Shown: positions 44,474 through 53,932, counted from the first letter of the stretch. The stretch: DNA of 61,191 nucleotides from Phycisphaerales bacterium (GCA_013360695.1 JABWBC010000004.1:1-61191); one strand, 5' to 3'. Program-made: numbers and translations. Notes: generated from the sequence alone by a model not told the origin.

Positions 44474-44860
44474 ATGTCCAAGCACGAAGCACATTTCCTG
44501 CCCCAAGAGCACGAGCACCCGGACACCTGGCACCGCCACTCGGCCGAGGAGGGCGTGCCCCAGGGTGAGCACACCGCGACCGCCAGCGCCACGTCGCTCT
44601 TGGTCTCGTTCTTCGTGCTCACCATGAGCGTCTTTGTCACCGTCGGCCTGCTCGTGGTCTTCTTCAATCACTTCGCGTGGCAGACCCGCGCCGCGCGCGA
44701 AGAGACCACGGTCATGAGCGCCGACGCCAATGCCACCAAGGAACGCATCGCCAAGGAACAGAACGAATACGGCTTCGTCGCCGACAAGCCGGGCGTCTAT
44801 CGCATCCCCGTGAGCGACGCGATGGACCGAGTCGTCGCCAAGTACGCCGAGAAGAAGTGA
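44474..44860 (+). CDS. Small single-helix membrane protein of the ACIII/caa3 operon
   Basis: 128 residues. A His/Glu-rich N-terminus (HEAHFLPQEHEHPDTWHRHS) leads to one membrane helix (about 41-66, LLVSFFVLTMSVFVTVGLLVVFF) and a soluble C-terminus ending GVYRIPVSDAMDRVVAKYAEKK-like text. Its place between actF and SCO recurs, to my recollection, in planctomycete ACIII-oxidase clusters; it may be an ACIII or oxidase accessory subunit. No named family is recognised. The C-terminal 'GVYRIPVSDAMD' resembles short periplasmic motifs of uncharacterised oxidase-associated proteins. Confidence 0.75.
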   Translation: MSKHEAHFLPQEHEHPDTWHRHSAEEGVPQGEHTATASATSLLVSFFVLTMSVFVTVGLLVVFFNHFAWQTRAAREETTVMSADANATKERIAKEQNEYGFVADKPGVYRIPVSDAMDRVVAKYAEKK

Positions 44861-44921
44861 GCGAGCGGGGCCGCACCAGCCCACGCGAGCGAATCCGAAA
44901 CGGAGCAGGACCAGCAGGCCA

Positions 44922-45938
44922 ATGACGCCTATGACGACCAACACGACGCCGAACCGCGAGCACGACCCGCGGACGTCGCCGCGCGCTGGTCGGTTCGCCC
45001 GCGCCGTCCGGTTCGGCCTGCTCGCCGCCCTGATGGGTGTGCCCGCCGTTACGAGCGCCCAGTTCTCCGGGGGCGTGCTCAACCAGCAGCCCGAAGCGAT
45101 CAAGCGCCTCGACGTCGACGAGAAACTCGGCGCCGCGCTCCCCTTCGATCTTGAGTTCACCAACAGCGACGGAGCCAAGGTCAAGCTCGGCGATTACTTC
45201 CCGCTCGGCGAGGACGGCCAGCGCCACGGCAAGCCCACCGTGCTCGTGCTCGGCTACTACCGCTGCCCCGTTGTCTGCTCCGTCGTCATCGCCAAACTGA
45301 CCGAGGCCTACAACGAGATCTCCTACGCCGTCGGCCACGACTTCAACGCCCTGGTCTTCTCCATCAACCCCGACGAAACAACCGCCGAGGCCAACGCCTA
45401 CAAGGTCAACCAGCTCGAGTCCTACAACCGCGGCAAGGAAACCGGCGTCGCCGGCGGGTGGCACTTCCACACCTCGCCCGCCGAAACCTCCAAGGCCCTC
45501 GCCGACGCCATGGGCTGGAGCTTCACCAAGCTCCCCAACGGCGAATACGGGCACCCCATCGGCTACATGCTCATCACCCCCGACGGGCGCGTCGCGCGAT
45601 ACATGTACGGCTACGCGGGCAAGGACCAGGCCACCCAGGTCAAGCTCGCCATCCTCGAAGCGTCCGAGGGAAAGATCAGCAAGACCATCGCCGATCGCGT
45701 CGTCGGCTTCTGTTACATGTACGACGCCGCCGCCGGCGGCTACGCCGTCAAGGCCTTCCGCGTGATGCAGCTCGGCGGCGGGCTGACGCTGCTGGGTCTG
45801 GGCGGGCTGGTGATCGGTCTCCGCGTGTCCGAGGTTCTCAAGCGTCGCCGGCGTGCCGCGATGCTCGATGGTGATCTGTTGAGTTCAAGTAGCCGATCGA
45901 TGGCGGGCGCGCGTGGCCCGGCCGTCGCCGGAAGGTGA
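44922..45938 (+). CDS. SCO1/SenC-family copper chaperone with C-terminal helix
   Basis: 338 residues. Signal peptide or anchor (about 25-46), thioredoxin-like SCO domain with copper ligands C115-P-V-V-C119 and His211 (NGEYGHPIGYM), and a hydrophobic C-terminal helix (about 277-297) followed by a basic, Ser-rich tail. It should deliver copper to the CuA site of subunit II, whose gene starts 7 bases downstream. The C-terminal helix is a variation on classical SCO. Start ATG 44922 is inferred; 44931 is another ATG. Confidence 0.92.
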   Translation: MTPMTTNTTPNREHDPRTSPRAGRFARAVRFGLLAALMGVPAVTSAQFSGGVLNQQPEAIKRLDVDEKLGAALPFDLEFTNSDGAKVKLGDYFPLGEDGQRHGKPTVLVLGYYRCPVVCSVVIAKLTEAYNEISYAVGHDFNALVFSINPDETTAEANAYKVNQLESYNRGKETGVAGGWHFHTSPAETSKALADAMGWSFTKLPNGEYGHPIGYMLITPDGRVARYMYGYAGKDQATQVKLAILEASEGKISKTIADRVVGFCYMYDAAAGGYAVKAFRVMQLGGGLTLLGLGGLVIGLRVSEVLKRRRRAAMLDGDLLSSSSRSMAGARGPAVAGR

Positions 45939-45945
45939 GGCGTCG

Positions 45946-47043
45946 ATGATGACTTCCTTGTTCGAGCACGGCCTGTTGAGCGCGACCCTCGCCGAGGGCA
46001 ACGCACTTCGCGATTTCATCTTCGGCACCGGGGGCACCGGGCACCACGCCGAGATGGTCGAGGAGACCTTCGCCTGGATCTTCTGGATCTCGGCGTTCTT
46101 CTTTGTCGTGCTCATGGGCCTGACGGTGCTCTGGAGCGTGCAGTACAAGCGCCGCGCGACGCCCGTCGCCCTCGTCAGCTCCTCGCACAACACCGTGCTG
46201 GAAACCCTGTGGACCGTGATCCCGCTGGGAATCCTCGCCGTCATGTTCTTCAAGGGCTTCCAGGGCTACCTCGATCTTTCCGTCGCGCCGGCCGGCGCGA
46301 TCGAGATGGACGTCCGGGCCGCCAAGTGGGACTGGCGCATCATCTATCCCAACGGCGCCGAATCCACCGAACGCGAAAAGCTGGGCTCCGCCAAGGAAAT
46401 CCCCATCTTCTACATGCCCGCCGAGACTCCCGTCAAGCTCCGCATGGTCTCCAACGACGTGCTCCACAGCTTCTGGGTCCCCGACTTCCGCGGCAAGTTC
46501 GACGTCATGCCCAACCGCTACACCTACTACGGCTTCACCTCCGGGCCCATCAAGGGCGAAAAGAAGCTCGAGGCCGGCCCCTTCGCCGGCACGCCCTATC
46601 AAGACCATTGGCTCTTCTGCGCCGAGTACTGCGGCGATTCCCACTCCGAGATGGCCGCCGTCGTCCGCATGGTCCCGCGCGAGACCTGGGCCAAGATCGT
46701 CGACAGCTGGAGCGGCGCGGGCCTGACCCCCGTCGAGAAGGGCAAACGCCTCTACACGATCCAGTGCGCGTCGTGCCACTCGATCGACGGCTCCAAGAAC
46801 ACCGGCCCCTCGTGGAAGGACGCCTTCGGAAAGACCGAGACCTTCACCGACGGAACCTCCGGCGTGGTGGACGACGCGTACGTCCGCGAGTCCATCTACG
46901 AGCCCGCCAAGAAGCTCGTCGCGGGTTATGGCCCGCAGATGGCCTCGTTCAAGGGCATCCTCTCCGAGGACGACGTCGCCGCCATCATCGAGTACATGAA
47001 GACCATCAGCGTGAATCACAAGCCGGCGGAAGGCCAGAAGTAA
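45946..47043 (+). CDS. ctaC: Cytochrome c oxidase subunit II fused to cytochrome c (caa3)
   Basis: 365 residues. Two membrane helices (about 43-66 and 86-104), a CuA cupredoxin domain with ligands His174, Cys225, Glu227, Cys229, His233 and Met236 ([12 protein letters not shown]), then a cytochrome c domain with C274-x-x-C-H278 and a Met ligand in GPQMASFKG. The fusion marks a caa3 enzyme, able to take electrons without a soluble cytochrome. ATG 45946 is preferred because of the GGAAGGTGAGG upstream; no signal peptide is needed. Confidence 0.95.
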   Translation: MMTSLFEHGLLSATLAEGNALRDFIFGTGGTGHHAEMVEETFAWIFWISAFFFVVLMGLTVLWSVQYKRRATPVALVSSSHNTVLETLWTVIPLGILAVMFFKGFQGYLDLSVAPAGAIEMDVRAAKWDWRIIYPNGAESTEREKLGSAKEIPIFYMPAETPVKLRMVSNDVLHSFWVPDFRGKFDVMPNRYTYYGFTSGPIKGEKKLEAGPFAGTPYQDHWLFCAEYCGDSHSEMAAVVRMVPRETWAKIVDSWSGAGLTPVEKGKRLYTIQCASCHSIDGSKNTGPSWKDAFGKTETFTDGTSGVVDDAYVRESIYEPAKKLVAGYGPQMASFKGILSEDDVAAIIEYMKTISVNHKPAEGQK

Positions 47044-47134
47044 ACAGAACACCGACCAACGCCGCGCAGCCGACCGGATCGCCCGGCGCCTACGCGTGAG
47101 TGAGAAAGCCGCCAAAGCGGACGGGAACGAAGAC

Positions 47135-48898
47135 ATGAGCACGATCAATCATCACGGTTCGCACGCGGTTGGCGGGCACCACGACGAGGGAAGCTACCTG
47201 GCGCCCAAGGGCGGCCTGGTCTCCACCATGTGGGCGTGGGCGACCACGATCGACCACAAGAAGCTGGGCGTCATGTACCTCGCCGCCGTGCTCACTCTCT
47301 TCTTCCTCGGCGGCGTCGCCGCCCTCGCCGTCCGCGTCGAGCTCTTCCAGCCGACCACCATGGTCAACGGCAAGATCACCGGCCAGGTGTTCCAGGACGC
47401 CGGCGGCGCCGTGGCGGCCGGACACGCCATCTACAACCGCATCTTCACCCTGCACGGCGCGATCATGGTCTTCATGGTCATCGTGCCCGGAATCCCAAGC
47501 GCCCTTGGCAACTTCCTCCTCCCCATCATGCTCGGCGCCAAGGACGTCGCCTTCCCACGACTGAACCTCCTCAGCTGGTGGGTCTACGTCGTCGGCTCCG
47601 TGCTCGGCGTTGTCTCCATCATCATGGGCGGCGTCGATACCGGCTGGACCTTCTACACCCCCTACAGCACGTCCACCGATTGGGACGTCTACATGCGCGT
47701 CGTGCTCATGATCGGCGCGGCATTCGTGCTCGGCTTCAGCTCCATCCTCACCGGTCTCAACTTCGTCGTCACCGTCCACAAGCTCCGCGCCCCCGGCATG
47801 GGCTGGTTCGACATGCCCCTCTTCGTCTGGGCCATCTACTCCACCGCCATCATCCAGGTGCTCGCCACGCCCGTCATCGGCATCACCCTCCTGCTCCTCA
47901 TCTTCGAGCGACTCTTCCACGTCGGCATCTTCGACCCCGCCATCGGCGGCGATCCCGTCCTCTTCCAGCATTTCTTCTGGTTCTATAGCCACCCCGTCGT
48001 GTACGTCATGATCCTGCCCGCCTTCGGCATCATCAGCGAGCTCATCACCGTCCACGCCCACAAGAAGATCTTCGGCTACCGCGCCATGGCCTTCGCCTCG
48101 CTCGGCGTCGCCTTCGTCTCGTTCCTCGTCTGGGGCCACCACATGTTCGCCAGCATGGGCGAGATGGCCTCCGCCGTCTTCTCCGCGCTGACCTTCCTGG
48201 TCGCCATCCCGACCGCGGTCAAGGTCTTCAACTGGGTCGCCACCCTCTACAAGGGCTCCATCCAGTTCACCGCGCCCATGGTTTACGCCCTCTTCTTCCT
48301 TTTCCTCTTCACCATCGGCGGCCTCACCGGCCTCCCCCTGGGAACCCTCTCCACCGATCTCCACCTCCACGACTCCTACTTCGTCGTCGCCCACTTCCAC
48401 TACGTCATGATGGGCGGAACCATCATCTCCTTCGTCGCGGGCATCCACCACTGGTGGCCCAAGATGTTCGGCAAGATGTACAACGAGCGCTGGGCCATCG
48501 TCGGCGCCTGCCTCGTCTTCATCGGTTTCAACCTTACCTTCTTCACCCAGTTCATCCTCGGCACCCGCGGCATGCCCCGCCGTTACGCCACCTACATCCC
48601 CGAGTTCACCGAACTCCACCAGTGGAGCACCTACGGCTCGTTCATCCTCCTTCTCGGCTTCCTCGTCCACCTCTTCGTGTTCATCCATTCCCTCGTCGCC
48701 GGACGACCCGCGCCCAAGAACCCCTGGGGCGGCCTCTCCCTCGAGTGGGAGACCGACAGCCCGCCCATTGAGCACAACTTCCATCACGAGCCGCTCGTCA
48801 AGCACGGCCCGTACGACTTCGAGACCACCGTTCCGCCTCACTGGGATCCCAAGGACTACCCCATCCCCGCGTCCAACTTCGCGGCCGAAAAGCACTGA
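47135..48898 (+). CDS. ctaD: Cytochrome c oxidase subunit I, A2-type
   Basis: 587 residues with about twelve helices. Low-spin haem ligands His107 and His422, haem a3 ligand His420, CuB ligands His286, His335 and His336, and the Tyr290 cross-link (SHPVVY) are all present. Val288 replaces the Glu of the D-channel, and Tyr284-Ser285 gives the YSHP motif that defines A2-type oxidases. Asp137 (GAKDVAFP) of the D-channel and Lys363 ([10 protein letters not shown]) of the K-channel are kept. GTG 47096 is an alternative start. The enzyme reduces O2 and pumps protons. Confidence 0.95.
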   Translation: MSTINHHGSHAVGGHHDEGSYLAPKGGLVSTMWAWATTIDHKKLGVMYLAAVLTLFFLGGVAALAVRVELFQPTTMVNGKITGQVFQDAGGAVAAGHAIYNRIFTLHGAIMVFMVIVPGIPSALGNFLLPIMLGAKDVAFPRLNLLSWWVYVVGSVLGVVSIIMGGVDTGWTFYTPYSTSTDWDVYMRVVLMIGAAFVLGFSSILTGLNFVVTVHKLRAPGMGWFDMPLFVWAIYSTAIIQVLATPVIGITLLLLIFERLFHVGIFDPAIGGDPVLFQHFFWFYSHPVVYVMILPAFGIISELITVHAHKKIFGYRAMAFASLGVAFVSFLVWGHHMFASMGEMASAVFSALTFLVAIPTAVKVFNWVATLYKGSIQFTAPMVYALFFLFLFTIGGLTGLPLGTLSTDLHLHDSYFVVAHFHYVMMGGTIISFVAGIHHWWPKMFGKMYNERWAIVGACLVFIGFNLTFFTQFILGTRGMPRRYATYIPEFTELHQWSTYGSFILLLGFLVHLFVFIHSLVAGRPAPKNPWGGLSLEWETDSPPIEHNFHHEPLVKHGPYDFETTVPPHWDPKDYPIPASNFAAEKH

Positions 48899-48949
48899 GA
48901 CGATGACGATCAACCACGGGGCGAGCCTTCGCCCCGCGAGGATTCACTG

Positions 48950-49636
48950 ATGAGCACCCTCCCGGCACATTCCACATCTTTCGGCGACGCGCCGCTCTGG
49001 AAGAAATACCAGGCCGCGAATCACTATCGCAGCAAGGAAGAAGAGTTCGACGCGTGCAAGCTCGGCATGTGGCTCTTCCTCACCACCGAAGTGCTGCTGT
49101 TCGCCGGCATCTTCGTCGGGTATGCCATCTTCCGAATGCTCTACCCCGAGGCGTGGGCCAATGGCTCGGCCTACCTCGATTGGCGCTGGGGTGGCCTGAA
49201 CACCGTGGTCCTGCTGCTCTCCAGCTACACCATGGCCGTCAGCATCCACCACGCCCAGCTCAACAACCAGGCGGCCCTGAAGCGCAACCTGCTCATCACC
49301 GTGCTCTGCGGCGCGGCGTTCATCGCCATCAAGCTCACCTTCGAGTACATCCCCAAGTGGTCCGCCGGAAAGGCCCCGGGCGGCTCCTTCTTCGCCTACC
49401 CCTTCGCCACCGATCCGCACGAGCCCCTCTGGTGGGGCATCTACTACTGCGGCACGGGCATCCACGCCCTCCACGTCCTCATCGGAATGTGCCTCATCTT
49501 CTGGGTCTACCTCAAGGCCCGCAAGGGCCACTACGGCCCTCATCACTACACCGGCGTCGAAGTCGTCGGGCTCTACTGGCACCTCGTCGACCTCATCTGG
49601 ATCTTCCTCTTCCCCCTCCTGTACCTCATCGGCTGA
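48950..49636 (+). CDS. ctaE: Cytochrome c oxidase subunit III
   Basis: 228 residues with five or six membrane helices, starting LGMWLFLTTEVLLFAGIFVG near 38 and ending in VVGLYWHLVDLIWIFLFPLLY, the most conserved segment of subunit III, with WHLVDxxW. GIHALHVLIGM near 170 is also typical. Subunit III stabilises proton uptake by subunit I. It starts 51 bases after ctaD. A charged insert (PKWSAGKAPGG) lies in an outer loop. Confidence 0.93.
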   Translation: MSTLPAHSTSFGDAPLWKKYQAANHYRSKEEEFDACKLGMWLFLTTEVLLFAGIFVGYAIFRMLYPEAWANGSAYLDWRWGGLNTVVLLLSSYTMAVSIHHAQLNNQAALKRNLLITVLCGAAFIAIKLTFEYIPKWSAGKAPGGSFFAYPFATDPHEPLWWGIYYCGTGIHALHVLIGMCLIFWVYLKARKGHYGPHHYTGVEVVGLYWHLVDLIWIFLFPLLYLIG

Positions 49637-49671
49637 TCGCTCGCATCCCGCGGCCCATCGCGGAGGAACCC

Positions 49672-50433
49672 ATGGCCCACCACGACCACGTCCATCCCCA
49701 CCAGAACTTCGCCAAGAGCGACGCCGAGCAGGTCGACCCCCACGGGTTCGAGTCCGGCCATAAGCACGGGCACGTCATCCTCCCCGTGATGACGCTCCGC
49801 ACCGTGCTCACCCTCCTGCTCGTGCTCACCGCCGCGACCGTCTTCGCCTCGCGCGCCGAGCACTGGGCCCAGCAGTTCTTCCACATCGTTCTCCCCGGCT
49901 GGGTGAACGTCGTGGTCGCGCTCTCCATCGCCGTCGTCAAGGCGACCATCGTCGCCATGTACTTCATGCAGCTCCGCTACGACAACCCCATCAACAGCGT
50001 CATCTTCCTCTTCTGCCTCTTCGGCGTCATCCTCTTCATGGGCTTCACCGCCATGGACCTGGGCGTCCGCAACCGGATTTATACTTGGAAGGCCGGAGAA
50101 ATCATCCAGGGTGGCACCGGCGGCTCGCACATCAACCGCTACGAAAAGAAGGACGACGGCACCGAAGAGCGCGTCGCCCCAAGCCAGCCCCTCTACCTGC
50201 ACGCCCGAAACCGCCTACTCGAAAAGGTCGGCGCGGAAAAGTTCAATGAGCTGGAGCACGAGGCCCACTTGCACGCCGGCGCCCACGCCAAGCCCGACGC
50301 GACCTCGCCCTGGCCCAACATGGCCAATCAGAGCCGCCCGCGCTCCGGCACCACCCCGGGCCTCTTTGACACCGCCGCTCCGGCCGATTCTCACGCCGCG
50401 CCCTCGCATTCCGAAACCAAGCCGGCGCACTGA
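49672..50433 (+). CDS. Cytochrome c oxidase subunit IV-like protein with long tail
   Basis: 253 residues. A His-rich N-terminus (HHDHVHPHQNF) and three helices (about 40-60, 75-100 and 105-125), with VVVALSIAVVKATIVAMYFMQLRYD being the CtaF/COX4_pro signature, in outline. Residues 145-253 form a hydrophilic tail (Lys/Glu-rich then Ala/Pro/Ser/His-rich) far longer than in typical 100-residue subunit IV. GGAGG (49662-49666) fixes the ATG at 49672. Last certain gene of the oxidase operon. Confidence 0.85.
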   Translation: MAHHDHVHPHQNFAKSDAEQVDPHGFESGHKHGHVILPVMTLRTVLTLLLVLTAATVFASRAEHWAQQFFHIVLPGWVNVVVALSIAVVKATIVAMYFMQLRYDNPINSVIFLFCLFGVILFMGFTAMDLGVRNRIYTWKAGEIIQGGTGGSHINRYEKKDDGTEERVAPSQPLYLHARNRLLEKVGAEKFNELEHEAHLHAGAHAKPDATSPWPNMANQSRPRSGTTPGLFDTAAPADSHAAPSHSETKPAH

Positions 50434-50619
50434 TCCCAACCGGGCGGGATTTCCGACCTTCCGATGGCGGACCTGAGCGAGTATCCACCCGCCGCCGGGT
50501 TGAGCGCTGCCGCCGCGCTCTTCCGTTGCCTAATCCCATTTCCCGAATCCGAGCGCCGCATTGTCGCGACTCGCCCGCTCCCGCGCGTGTGTTTGGGACG
50601 ATCGCGCTACCATCGCTCC

Positions 50620-51399
50620 ATGACTCGCGCCACGGCCATCCTCCTCGCCGCCCTTCTCGCCGCCGCGGCCATCGGCTCGGGCATCTCCGCCGCCCGTCGC
50701 GTCGGCTCGTACCACCGCGAGAACCCGCGCGAGCAATTCGCATTCAAGCGCGTTGGCGTCCGCGAGTTCAACTACGCCGGACGCCCCGTCTCGCTGCTCG
50801 ACGAGGCATCGCCCTCCGGCAAGAAGCTCATCGTGTCCTACGGCGACGCAAAGCTCTCGCTCCCCGTTGTCCTTCCGCTCGACCCGCGCCTGCCGGGCCT
50901 GGCGCCGCACGACGACTGGATGGGCGTGCTCCGCTTCGCGTCGGCGACCAACATGGACCTCCCCGAGCTCCAGGCCAAGATGAACGCCGGCGAGGTGCGC
51001 GATCGCCTGGTGATCGTGACGCGCACGCCCGAGCCCGGCGCCGATCCGACCACATGGGGCGAGATCAATAAACACCGCTGGACTTTCGACTTCTACGAGT
51101 TCCTTCCTGAGGGCGGCTTCGCGCACCAGAAAATGGCCTTCCCCAACAAGCGTGCCCGCGCCAAGGCCGAGCGCGAAGGCCGGGAACTCGCGATCCCGCA
51201 ACTCCGCGAAAAGACCTGGGAGTTCGAGGCCGCCCTCATGGTCATGCCCAAGACCGACGGCCCGAACCCCGAGTTCCGCAACGACGGCCTGGCCGCCATG
51301 GGCTGGACGCTCCCCGCCTCGGGCTTCGCCACCATCGGCATGATCGCGATGCTGGTCGTCGCCGCCTCGCGCAGGCCGTTGACGCCAGCACGAGCCTGA
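50620..51399 (+). CDS. Two-helix membrane-anchored protein, unknown function
   Basis: 259 residues. A membrane helix at each end (about 5-25 and 231-251) brackets a hydrophilic domain likely outside the cytoplasm. That domain has VREFNYAGRPVSLLDEASPSGKK and TTWGEINKHRWTFDFYEFLPEGGFAHQKMAFP stretches. No enzyme motif is seen. It follows the oxidase operon by 186 bases in the same direction and could belong to it, but a separate promoter is equally possible. The ATG at 50620 starts the first helix. Confidence 0.65.
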   Translation: MTRATAILLAALLAAAAIGSGISAARRVGSYHRENPREQFAFKRVGVREFNYAGRPVSLLDEASPSGKKLIVSYGDAKLSLPVVLPLDPRLPGLAPHDDWMGVLRFASATNMDLPELQAKMNAGEVRDRLVIVTRTPEPGADPTTWGEINKHRWTFDFYEFLPEGGFAHQKMAFPNKRARAKAEREGRELAIPQLREKTWEFEAALMVMPKTDGPNPEFRNDGLAAMGWTLPASGFATIGMIAMLVVAASRRPLTPARA

Positions 51400-51505
51400 G
51401 TGGACGCCGCTGGCGGCGAGCCGCTTCTCGCCACCACGGAATGATGGTGTTGCCGGACGCCGACTTTCCTGCAGAGGGCTGTTTGCTTTCGTCGATGGGT
51501 ACTCC

Positions 51506-52369
51506 ATGACGATGATCGCCGATCCGGCCGCGATCAATGGCGACCGCCAACTCTCGAGCGGCGAGCACCGCGCCTACATGCAGTTCCACCGCCAACGCAA
51601 CGCCGAAAACGCCGCGAAATCGCGCCAGGAACGTGTCGTCACCCTCCCCGGACCCGGCGATGCGGCGTTCAATCCCGCCTGGTCGCCCGCACGACACGAC
51701 GCGGCCGCCTTCTTCTCATGGGTCGGCCGCCTGGCCTTTGAACGCTTCGGGCCCGATCCCATCACCATCATCGATCTCGGCTGCGGCGCCGGCTTCACCG
51801 CGCCCCATCTCGCCGACGCGGGCCTCGCGGGAGACTACGTCGGCATCGACATCGCCCAACGCAAGAACTGGAGCGACCAGCCGATCGGACCCCTTCGCCC
51901 GAGTCTCATCGTCGGAGATATCGCGACGCTTGACCTCGAGTTGATCCCACGCGCCGACCTCATCGTCTCCGCCACCGCGCTCGAACACATCGAAGACGAT
52001 CGTGGGGCGATCGAGCGCCTCCGCTCACGTCTCTCGCCACGCGGAATACACGCCCACTTCGTGCCCGGCGAGGCCGCCCTCGACCTCTACGGCCCGCACG
52101 GCTGGCGTCAGTATTCGCCGCGCTGCCTCCGCGCCATCTTCCCGACCGGCGACATCTTCCGCTTCGGCGGCGCCGGCACAAACCGCCTTCACGCCTCGCT
52201 CATTACCCGCCCGACCTCGCGCGGCCAAAGGGACGGGCGCTCACGCCATCCCTTGCTCTACGCCAAGGCCCTGCGCCGGGCCCGCGCCATCGACGCCTCG
52301 CTCGATTGGAATCCGGCCTCGATGTACGCCGTGCTGGTCGACCCCGAAAGGCAGCGCCGCGGCTCCTGA
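51506..52369 (+). CDS. Class I SAM-dependent methyltransferase
   Basis: 287 residues. Motif I is IIDLGCGAGF near residues 88-97, followed by DYVGIDIAQRK near 109 and ADLIVSATALEHIEDDRGA near 149, consistent with a Methyltransf_11/23-type Rossmann fold. An N-terminal helical part (about 1-85) and a C-terminal region (RRARAIDASLDWNPASMYAVLV) are additional. Substrate unknown. It stands alone after the respiratory cluster. Confidence 0.8.
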   Translation: MTMIADPAAINGDRQLSSGEHRAYMQFHRQRNAENAAKSRQERVVTLPGPGDAAFNPAWSPARHDAAAFFSWVGRLAFERFGPDPITIIDLGCGAGFTAPHLADAGLAGDYVGIDIAQRKNWSDQPIGPLRPSLIVGDIATLDLELIPRADLIVSATALEHIEDDRGAIERLRSRLSPRGIHAHFVPGEAALDLYGPHGWRQYSPRCLRAIFPTGDIFRFGGAGTNRLHASLITRPTSRGQRDGRSRHPLLYAKALRRARAIDASLDWNPASMYAVLVDPERQRRGS

Positions 52370-52542
52370 CGCGCCCGCCCCATGAGGTTCGCTGACCCGA
52401 ATCGCCAAGCAACCTCGCGGTGCTTGGAGTTCGTTCACGAGCAACGAGCGGCCTTGCTCCGGCACGGCTTCGCCGCGATCTTCGAGCCCTTCGATTTCAA
52501 CACTTCTCCGCAACTTCCGCGTTGCTTCCTCTGCCCTTCACC

Positions 52543-52577
52543 ACTCCCAACTCCCCGTTTCCCATTCCCCATTCCCG
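52543..52577. repeat. 7-base-period array, five ATTCCCC-like units
   Basis: Five exact-length 7-base units with consensus ATTCCCC (for example ACTCCCC, ATTCCCC, ATTCCCG). The period is perfect over 35 bases. Confidence 0.7.
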
Positions 52578-52578
52578 C

Positions 52579-52685
52579 TCTGCTCCGCGTTCCTCGGATT
52601 GCTCTGAGTTCGGCGTTCCTTCGATCTCTTGGCGCCCTTCGAGTTCCCTTCTTTCTCCGCGATCTCGGCGCCCTCCGCGTTGAAT
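52579..52685. repeat. 10-base-period degenerate tract
   Basis: Recurring CTCCGCG / TCTCGGCG / CCTCCGCGTT words spaced ten bases apart over about 100 bases, directly after the 7-base array. Confidence 0.45.
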
Positions 52686-52703
52686 CGTCCTCTCTTCGAG
52701 GCT

Positions 52704-53579
52704 CTACCGGAACACCGAGTCGATCTGACCGCCCTGGATCATGATCTTGACGTCGTTTAGCACCTTCGCCAGGACCAGGTTGATCATGATGATCGCCAGG
52801 AAGCTGGTTACGAACGACTCGGTCGTGGCCCGCCCCACGCCCTCCGCGCCCGGGCGGCAATTGAACCCCTTGAAGCACGCGATCAGCCCGATCGCCCCGC
52901 CGAAGAACACCGCCTTCACCAGCCCGTTCACGATGTCGAACCACCCCACGAACATCTCGGTGTAGTGCCAATACTGCGTCGGGTCCGCCGTGTAGAAACG
53001 CGTCGTGATGTACCACCCGCCCCCGATGCCGCACACGTTCGAGATCAGCGTCAAAGGCGGAATCATCAGGATGCACGCCAACACGCGCGGCACCACCAGC
53101 ACGCGGATCGGGTCCGCCGCCATCGCCCGCATCGCGTCGAGCTGCTCCGTCACGCGCATCGAGCCCAGCTCCGCCGTGAGCGCACAGCCGACCCGCCCCG
53201 CGAGCATGACCGCCGCCAGCACCGGGCCGATCTGCTTCACCAGCGACACGTTGATCACGCCGCCCAGGCGTCCTTCCTGCCCGATCGACGCAAACTGCAA
53301 GTAGCCCTCGATCGCCAGGATCATGCCGATAAATGCGCCCGTGAGCGCGAGCACGGGCACGGAAGCCGCGCCCACGAAGAAAATCTGCGCCCACAGGCGA
53401 TCACGCTTGTTCCACGTCCGCACCGCCCGCAGGCCCAGCAAGAACGCGCCCGTGAACCGCGTGAATCGCCCCAGCCACGACATCGCCCGCGCCGCCGACA
53501 GGCCGACATCAATCACCCACGCGCCCAGCGACGCGATCAGGCGCAACAGCAACGGCGGATTGGCGGGAGTGTCGCCCAT
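52704..53579 (-). CDS. mlaE: MlaE/YrbE-type lipid-transport ABC permease
   Basis: 291 residues. About five helices in the core with GAFIGMILAIEGYLQFASIG near 81-100, ALTAELGSMRVTEQLDAMRAM near 133-153 (the cytosolic EQ loop) and FFGGAIGLIACFKGFNCRPG near 226, all MlaE hallmarks. An N-terminal extension of about 60 residues carries a possible extra helix. MlaE forms the channel of the MCE system that moves phospholipids between membranes. No MlaF ATPase or MlaD protein is next to it, so partners must lie elsewhere. Confidence 0.92.
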   Translation of the reverse strand: MGDTPANPPLLLRLIASLGAWVIDVGLSAARAMSWLGRFTRFTGAFLLGLRAVRTWNKRDRLWAQIFFVGAASVPVLALTGAFIGMILAIEGYLQFASIGQEGRLGGVINVSLVKQIGPVLAAVMLAGRVGCALTAELGSMRVTEQLDAMRAMAADPIRVLVVPRVLACILMIPPLTLISNVCGIGGGWYITTRFYTADPTQYWHYTEMFVGWFDIVNGLVKAVFFGGAIGLIACFKGFNCRPGAEGVGRATTESFVTSFLAIIMINLVLAKVLNDVKIMIQGGQIDSVFR

Positions 53580-53932
53580 GGGTTGGCATCAGCGTACACG
53601 CCGTGATCTCCTCTGTCCCGGCCGCCACGGCCGGCCCGGTTCACCGCCGGTACCGTCCGCGTTCCCGTCCTCGTCCTCATCTCCCCATTGCACCGCCCCT
53701 CGGCGTCGTCTCGGTTGTTGTGGGACCGCGGCCCGGCTCGCTCCGGTTCGACGCCCCAGACCCAAACGTCACACACTTGCCCGTCGCGACTTACCCGGCC
53801 ACAATCTCCATCGCGGGTCACTTGTGCCGGATGACTTCCCCCCCGCCGGACTTCGCCCCTTCGCCCGCCCGCACAGGGCCGCTGATCTCATCCACGAACC
53901 GGCCAGCCGCCCGACCAGGTCCGCCCGCCACC
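53580..53932 (+). other. 353-bp gene-free region before purN
   Basis: No gene supported. A 7-bp hairpin CCGGCCG/CGGCCGG (53618-53624 with 53628-53634) is present. The purN frame stays open across it, with an ATG at 53831, but that extension is Pro/Arg-rich and lacks family similarity. No convincing promoter is seen. Confidence 0.5.

Larger units (their letters stand above)
52370..52703. other. 334-bp gene-free stretch built of short-period arrays
   Basis: No gene. The middle and right parts consist of the 7-base array at 52543-52577 followed by a 10-base-period tract to about 52685. The stretch lies between two convergent genes and no T-tracted hairpin terminator is seen. Confidence 0.6.

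Noticed and set aside
47090..48913. Long acidic open frame opposite oxidase subunit I
   Set aside because: Asp/Glu/Gly-rich shadow of a hydrophobic protein; no start signal or motif.
53603..53932. N-terminal extension of purN or a separate small gene
   Set aside because: Pro/Arg-rich, no similarity, no ribosome binding site.
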